Part shown: positions 7,222 through 11,288 of the stretch, in pieces
Layout: each line of letters starts with the position of its first letter
Numbering within the stretch: position 1 is the stretch's first letter
From: JBDHZU01 sp039812085
GTDB taxonomy: Bacteria; Actinomycetota; Actinomycetes; S36-B12; UBA10799
Assembly (NCBI GenBank): GCA_039812085.1
Contig: JBDHZU010000058.1
Span: forward strand, 1-11,288
DNA length: 11,288 nucleotides
Direction: 5' to 3'
Made by a program: the position numbers and the translations under genes
Notes under the pieces: model-generated
The model's input: the letters and a program-made list of their open reading frames with translations, nothing else
Told to the model about the DNA's origin: nothing
The model's database searches: none

Positions 7222-8129
7222 GATGAACTCCCTGGCGAAGGAATGATCATCGTGCCGATTCCGGTGTCTGTGAAAACTTCAAGCAGCATGCTGTGCAGCA
7301 TCCGACCGTCGATCACGTGTGCTTGTTGAACTCCCCCAGCAACTGCGGCTCGACAGGCTTGCAGCTTGGGGATCATTCCCCCAGACAGGGTGGGTAGGAG
7401 TTCGTCGAGTTCGGCCACCGTCAATTCGCTGGCGACGGTCTGGTCTTCTGGCCAGCCCGGCATGACTCCGGCGACATCGGTCATCACGACCAGTTTGCGT
7501 GCGGCGAGTGCTTGCGCGAGTGCACCTGCTGCCGTGTCAGCGTTGACGTTGTAGACAACCCCATCAGCATCAGCAGCGATGCTCGATACAACCGGAATCA
7601 ATCCATCGGCTAGCAAGGCATCGACTAATTCAGTGCGAACGTCATTGACCTGGCCGACCTGCCCAACATCAATGGATTCACCATCCACAACTGGTTCGTG
7701 ACGACTGACGTCGAACATGGAGGCGTCCTCGCCCGAGACACCGACAGCTAGGGGGCCATGAGCATTGATGAGGTTGACCAGTTCACGCTGCACCTGACCA
7801 GTCAGCACCATCCGCACAACCTCGGCGACTTCCGGTGACGTGACCCGGACACCAGCATTGAACTCACTAGGAATATCGAGCCGCTCCAACATGGCCGAAA
7901 TCTGAGGCCCGCCACCGTGGACGACAACAGGCCGTAGACCCACGCTGTGTAGGAAGACAATGTCTTGGGCGAAGGACGACTTCAAGGTGTCGTCAATCAT
8001 GGCGTTGCCGCCGTACTTGACGACGACGATTTCACCGGCGAATTCGCGCAGCCAAGGCAACGCTTGGATGAGTACTTCGGCCTTGTGCTCGGCATTTAAC
8101 GATGCGACGGCATCCGGTTGACTACTCAT
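7218..8129 (-). CDS. argB: Acetylglutamate kinase
   Basis: This kinase phosphorylates N-acetylglutamate with ATP, the usual feedback-controlled step of the pathway. From the ATG at 8127-8129 it has 303 residues. That start overlaps the argJ stop (ATGA) and gives a normal N terminus; the frame stays open 18 codons further upstream but would run deep into argJ. Visible motifs are VKYGGNAM (37-44), HGGGPQI (71-77), NVNADTAAGALA (194-205) and GGMIPKLQA (250-258). A helix before VKYGG (about 14-32) and the C-terminal TDTGIGTMI segment resemble the hexameric, arginine-inhibited class, so feedback inhibition by arginine is inferred. There is no clear Shine-Dalgarno, so translation probably depends on coupling. 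Confidence 0.97.
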   Translation of the reverse strand: MSSQPDAVASLNAEHKAEVLIQALPWLREFAGEIVVVKYGGNAMIDDTLKSSFAQDIVFLHSVGLRPVVVHGGGPQISAMLERLDIPSEFNAGVRVTSPEVAEVVRMVLTGQVQRELVNLINAHGPLAVGVSGEDASMFDVSRHEPVVDGESIDVGQVGQVNDVRTELVDALLADGLIPVVSSIAADADGVVYNVNADTAAGALAQALAARKLVVMTDVAGVMPGWPEDQTVASELTVAELDELLPTLSGGMIPKLQACRAAVAGGVQQAHVIDGRMLHSMLLEVFTDTGIGTMIIPSPGSSS

Positions 8130-9277
8130 GACGAATACGCCGAGTTTTCGTGGACGTAGGCATGGGTGAGGTCGTTGGTCCACAACGTGGCACTTTCCGG
8201 TCCAGCGTTGAGGTTGACCTCCACCAGCACCTCAGGAGAGGCCATGTCGACGTCTTCGCGTGGTTGTCCGACTCCACCGTCAACGCACACCTGAACTCCA
8301 TTGATCGACACTGCGATCCGATTCGCATCGAACGTGACTTCGGTTGCTCCAGCCGCCGAAATGATGCGACCCCAATTGGGATCTTCCCCAAACATGGCGG
8401 CCTTGAACAGGTTCGATCGACAGATTCCCCGACCTACCGTCACCGCATCGGCCTCAGTTGCTGCGCCATTGACGTTGACCGTGATGTGTTTACTTGCCCC
8501 TTCGGCATCAGCAAGCAGTTGCATCGCCAAGTCGAGGCACACCTGAGTGATTAAGTCAGCGAACTCATCAGCGACTGGTTCGACTGTTGATGCACCGCTT
8601 GCCAACAGCAACACGGTGTCATTGGTGGACATACAGCCGTCAGAATCAAGACGGTCGAAGGTCGTCCGCACTGCCTGCCGCAATGCGTTATCCGCAGTCT
8701 CCGCAGTGACCTGAGCATCGGTGGTGAGGACGACCAACATCGTCGCTAAACCGGGTGCAAGCATTCCCGCACCCTTGGCCATCCCGGCCACCACATATCC
8801 ATCACCGACAGCCTGGGCGGACTTCGACACGGTGTCTGTCGTCATGATGGCTTCTGCCGCAGCCCCACCACCGTCTGCTGACAATTCACCGACAGCGTGG
8901 TCCACGCCCGCAAGAAGTTTCGGCAGATCTAGTCGAACTCCGATCAAGCCGGTAGAGCACACCGCAACCTCACCGGCTCCACAGTCCAACGCCTGTGCCA
9001 CATGCTCTGCGGTGTGGTGAGTGTCCGCGAATCCGTCCGGACCGGTACATGCATTGGCACCACCGGAGTTGAGCACGACGGCATGCAGTTCCTGCGATTT
9101 GAGCACTTGTTCGCTCCACAGCACCGGAGCAGCTTTGACTTGGTTCGATGTGAAAACCCCAGCAGCTACGTGCTGAGGACCGTCATTGACCACCAGCGCA
9201 ACATCCGGCTTACCCGTGCTCTTCAATCCGGCAGCAACTCCCGCCGCCCGAAATCCCGCAGGATCGGTGATGCTCAT
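8126..9277 (-). CDS. argJ: Glutamate N-acetyltransferase (ornithine acetyltransferase)
   Basis: ArgJ moves the acetyl group from N-acetylornithine to glutamate, which releases ornithine and recycles the acetyl group. Bifunctional members also use acetyl-CoA. From the ATG at 9275-9277, which overlaps the argC stop and has GGAG 7 nt upstream, it has 383 residues. The frame is open for 66 more codons upstream, but those lie inside argC and look like shadow sequence. ArgJ proteins cut themselves before a threonine in the conserved GMLAPGLATML motif; here the nucleophile would be Thr179. The C-terminal block KAAMFGEDPNWGRI is intact. Whether it is mono- or bifunctional cannot be read from the sequence. 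Confidence 0.97.
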   Translation of the reverse strand: MSITDPAGFRAAGVAAGLKSTGKPDVALVVNDGPQHVAAGVFTSNQVKAAPVLWSEQVLKSQELHAVVLNSGGANACTGPDGFADTHHTAEHVAQALDCGAGEVAVCSTGLIGVRLDLPKLLAGVDHAVGELSADGGGAAAEAIMTTDTVSKSAQAVGDGYVVAGMAKGAGMLAPGLATMLVVLTTDAQVTAETADNALRQAVRTTFDRLDSDGCMSTNDTVLLLASGASTVEPVADEFADLITQVCLDLAMQLLADAEGASKHITVNVNGAATEADAVTVGRGICRSNLFKAAMFGEDPNWGRIISAAGATEVTFDANRIAVSINGVQVCVDGGVGQPREDVDMASPEVLVEVNLNAGPESATLWTNDLTHAYVHENSAYSS

Positions 9278-10305
9278 GGCGCCACTCCGTTGACTGACAG
9301 ACCGGTGGTTTCTGGTAATCCGAGCATGAGGTTGGCGCATTGCACGGCTTGCCCTGCTGCGCCCTTCACCAGGTTGTCGATGGCTGCACTCACGACAACT
9401 CGACCAGCATGCTGGTCTACTGCAACTTGTAGGTCGACTCGATTCGACCCAGCAACGGCAGCCGTCGTTGGCCATTGACCCGTGGGTAGCACCTGGACGA
9501 ACTCGCTATCGGAATACGCCTTTACCAGCGCTTCTTCGATTGCCTGGGGATCAGCCTCTGCGGCCAGCTTGGCCGTACTCGTACTCAAGATTCCCCGTGG
9601 CATTGGAGCCAGAGTGGGAGTGAAAGAGATCGTCGCCGGACTTCCTGCAGCGATGCTCAGCTCTTGCTCAACCTCGGCCGTGTGCTGGTGCAGTCCCCCC
9701 ACTTTGTAGGGCGACATGGATCCCATGACTTCACTACCGATCAGCGGGATGCTGGCTTTGCGTCCGGCTCCGCTGGTTCCCGATGCGGCCACCACCACGA
9801 TGTCTGTCGACTCAACCAGTCCAGCAGCCAGTAACGGGGCTAAGGACAGTTCGATCGCTGTCGCGTAACACCCGCCGCAAGCAACTCGGGAACTGGATGC
9901 AATGACTTCCCGGCGATTGGGCAACTCAGGGATCGCGTACGTCCACGGCTCGGCGTAATCCCCGCCGTAGTACGTCGTCCAGGCAGCCTCGCTCTGCAGA
10001 CGATGATCAGCCCCGAGATCGACCACCAAAGTGTCGTCGGACAGTTGGTCGGCCAGGGCCGCCGAGGTGCCATGCGGAAGGGCTAAGAAGACCAAGTCGC
10101 ATTGGCTCAATGTTTGTGGGTCGGTATCAGCGAAGGCCTGCCCCGCTAGACCCGCAAGTTGTGGATGGACAGAAGTAATCGGTTCACCGGCTTGCCCACC
10201 GGCAGCAGCAACCGTCAGTTGCAGGTCCGGGTGGTGTTCGATCAACGCAAGCAGCGCTGCTCCGGCATAACCGGACGCCCCTGCTACTCCTACCGACCAC
10301 GTCAT
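9274..10305 (-). CDS. argC: N-acetyl-gamma-glutamyl-phosphate reductase
   Basis: This NADPH-dependent enzyme reduces N-acetylglutamyl phosphate to the semialdehyde, the step between ArgB and ArgD. The 343-residue product has the Rossmann loop GASGYAG (9-15) at its N terminus. The catalytic cysteine lies in ACGGCYATA (142-150, Cys146), where the family motif is PGCYPT-like, so Gly replaces the usual Pro before GC. It is the first gene of the operon. Nothing resembling a ribosome-binding site precedes the ATG (10303-10305); instead a -10-like box ends 8 nt upstream, which suggests a leaderless mRNA. The divergent neighbour is an acyl-CoA synthetase-like gene. Confidence 0.97.
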   Translation of the reverse strand: MTWSVGVAGASGYAGAALLALIEHHPDLQLTVAAAGGQAGEPITSVHPQLAGLAGQAFADTDPQTLSQCDLVFLALPHGTSAALADQLSDDTLVVDLGADHRLQSEAAWTTYYGGDYAEPWTYAIPELPNRREVIASSSRVACGGCYATAIELSLAPLLAAGLVESTDIVVVAASGTSGAGRKASIPLIGSEVMGSMSPYKVGGLHQHTAEVEQELSIAAGSPATISFTPTLAPMPRGILSTSTAKLAAEADPQAIEEALVKAYSDSEFVQVLPTGQWPTTAAVAGSNRVDLQVAVDQHAGRVVVSAAIDNLVKGAAGQAVQCANLMLGLPETTGLSVNGVAP

Positions 10306-10310
10306 AAGAG

Positions 10311-10333
10311 ATAACTATACACATATACGCAAG
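10311..10333. promoter_or_regulatory. Possible ARG box (ArgR operator)
   Basis: An AT-rich, imperfect dyad in an otherwise GC-rich region: on the minus strand TTGCGTATA is followed by TGTGTATAGTTA. It resembles the paired TGCATA-type half-sites bound by actinobacterial ArgR, and it covers the spacer and -10 of the argC promoter, where a repressor would block RNA polymerase. The match is loose and judged by eye. Confidence 0.45.
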
Positions 10334-10341
10334 TTTGCTAA
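10314..10341 (-). promoter_or_regulatory. Promoter of the argC operon, probably leaderless
   Basis: On the minus strand, -10 TATAGT (10314-10319, 5 of 6 to consensus) follows a weak -35 TTAGCA (10336-10341) at 16 bp. Only 8 nt separate the -10 from the argC ATG, so transcription should start on or within about 2 nt of the start codon. No Shine-Dalgarno is present, in keeping with that. Confidence 0.55.
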
Positions 10342-10396
10342 TGCTCGGACCTCCCCCGGTTCACCCGGCTCAAATCGCTCCCACCAGAATGTTCCA

Positions 10397-11288
10397 GTGT
10401 CTGGTCACCTGCGCCTCTACCGCGTCGCCGATTCTGCGAGCGTGCTGGGCGCAACTGCCCGTGGTGCAGCGAAGTCGGGATTAGTCCGGCCACTACGACC
10501 CAGCGCAACCTTCCGTTTGACCAATGGCGTTCGTCGTTGGGGAACCAGCCCAGCCGTCGGCTTCTCCCTGGGTAGCGCGCGACATCCCGATTCCATCGCG
10601 GTTATTGATACCGACGACGACACTTTGCGCGCAGTCAGCTTCGTAGACATCGATCACCGGTGCGACACCCTGGCCTTGAGTCTGCTGGATCGCGGAATTG
10701 GCCCTGGCTCTCAAGTTGGCGTGCTGGGTCGCAACTCTCGCGGCTTCCTGGAAGCGATGGTGGGCGTCAGTCGAACCGGAGCCGATGTCGTCTTCCTCAA
10801 TCCGGCATCCTCAGCCGATCAGATCTCAACAATTGCGTACGGGCAGCGACTAGAACTCATCCTGCGAGATCAAGAATTCGCTGACCTTGTCCCTACCGGC
10901 ATTCCCTCGATTGCCATCGATGACAAGTCGGGGCTGCCGCTGCTGGCCAGCCTGCCCAACAAGGGCGAACTGCCTAACCTCAAGCGACACAGCCACCACG
11001 TGATCCTCACTTCCGGTACGACCAGCGGCGACGCAAAGGGAGCGAGTCGCTCGTCCATCCCCCTCAGTGCTGCTGCCGCGATTCTGGATGCGTTCCCGGT
11101 TCATATGAATGGGACGACTTTGTTCGCTGCTCCCATGTTCCATTCGTGGGGTTGGATGCATCATCGGTTGGCGACCTTGCTGGACAGTACGCATGTCTTG
11201 GTGCGCCACCCGGAGGCGGAACGGTTGCTGTCGCTCATCGACGAACACGAAGTGGACACCCTGGTCACCACCCCGGTCGTCCTCCGAC
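10397..11288 (+). CDS. AMP-binding acyl-CoA synthetase-like protein, N-terminal part (truncated by window edge)
   Basis: The frame is open to the window end and gives 297 codons. It belongs to the adenylate-forming (ANL) superfamily, whose members activate carboxylic acids as acyl-AMP and usually pass them to CoA. The ATP phosphate-binding loop is at 205-215 and reads TSGTTSGDAKG, against the usual TSGTTGxPKG. A following APMFHSWGW segment is typical of fatty-acid-CoA ligases of the actinobacterial FadD kind, as is the N-terminal stretch WGTSPAVGFSLGSARHPDSIAVID (positions 48-71 in pieces). The start is uncertain: GTG at 10397 is the first plausible codon, GTG at 10442 is another, and neither has a clear ribosome-binding site. 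The substrate cannot be told. It is transcribed away from argC; a role in arginine metabolism is not indicated. Confidence 0.85.
   Translation, partial: MSGHLRLYRVADSASVLGATARGAAKSGLVRPLRPSATFRLTNGVRRWGTSPAVGFSLGSARHPDSIAVIDTDDDTLRAVSFVDIDHRCDTLALSLLDRGIGPGSQVGVLGRNSRGFLEAMVGVSRTGADVVFLNPASSADQISTIAYGQRLELILRDQEFADLVPTGIPSIAIDDKSGLPLLASLPNKGELPNLKRHSHHVILTSGTTSGDAKGASRSSIPLSAAAAILDAFPVHMNGTTLFAAPMFHSWGWMHHRLATLLDSTHVLVRHPEAERLLSLIDEHEVDTLVTTPVVLR

Noticed and set aside
8130..8183. 18-codon N-terminal extension of argB
   Set aside because: It overlaps the argJ C-terminal code. The ATG at 8129 gives the standard overlap and the standard acetylglutamate kinase length.
9278..9475. 66-codon N-terminal extension of argJ
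   Set aside because: It lies wholly inside argC, is Arg/Ser/Cys-rich without family similarity, and the ATG at 9277 has a GGAG and the expected ATGA overlap.
10850..11248. 132-codon minus-strand frame opposite the acyl-CoA synthetase-like gene
   Set aside because: The plus-strand frame carries clear ANL motifs (TSGTT, FHSWGW); the antisense product resembles nothing.

Overview
The window comes from an actinobacterium. The partial 16S gene and its leader are of the actinomycete type, the arginine genes follow actinobacterial order with argR inside the cluster, and most genes overlap by four bases. By eye the G+C content is in the mid to upper fifties, lower than in Streptomyces or Mycobacterium. 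I cannot name a genus.

Layout: (1) 1-349, minus strand: the first ~350 nt of a 16S rRNA gene, cut by the window edge. (2) 350-~720: a long, hairpin-rich pre-rRNA leader. (3) 727-755: a good rRNA promoter, then a 75-bp gap holding an 18-nt palindrome. (4) 831-10305, minus strand: nine tightly packed genes, transcribed in the order argC, argJ, argB, argD, argR, argG, argH, mpg (3-methyladenine DNA glycosylase) and tyrS. Junctions are either 4-base stop/start overlaps or gaps of 9-25 bp. (5) 10306-10396: a divergent intergenic region with an AT-rich promoter for argC and a possible ARG box. (6) 10397-11288, plus strand: the N-terminal part of an AMP-binding acyl-CoA synthetase-like protein, cut by the window edge.

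Together the seven arg genes make arginine from glutamate. ArgJ recycles the acetyl group, and ArgB, ArgC and ArgD carry acetylglutamate to acetylornithine. ArgG and ArgH turn citrulline into arginine, and ArgR represses the operon when arginine is plentiful. The one missing step is ornithine carbamoyltransferase (argF), which has no room in the cluster and must be encoded elsewhere. The rest of the unit is a base-excision repair glycosylase and tyrosyl-tRNA synthetase, and the rRNA operon lies directly downstream in the same direction.

I found no convincing new biological system. This is largely a conserved housekeeping region. The points worth a second look are the missing argF, the apparently leaderless argC promoter, the palindrome and structured leader at the rrn operon, and non-canonical active-site motifs in ArgC, ArgD and the acyl-CoA synthetase-like protein.
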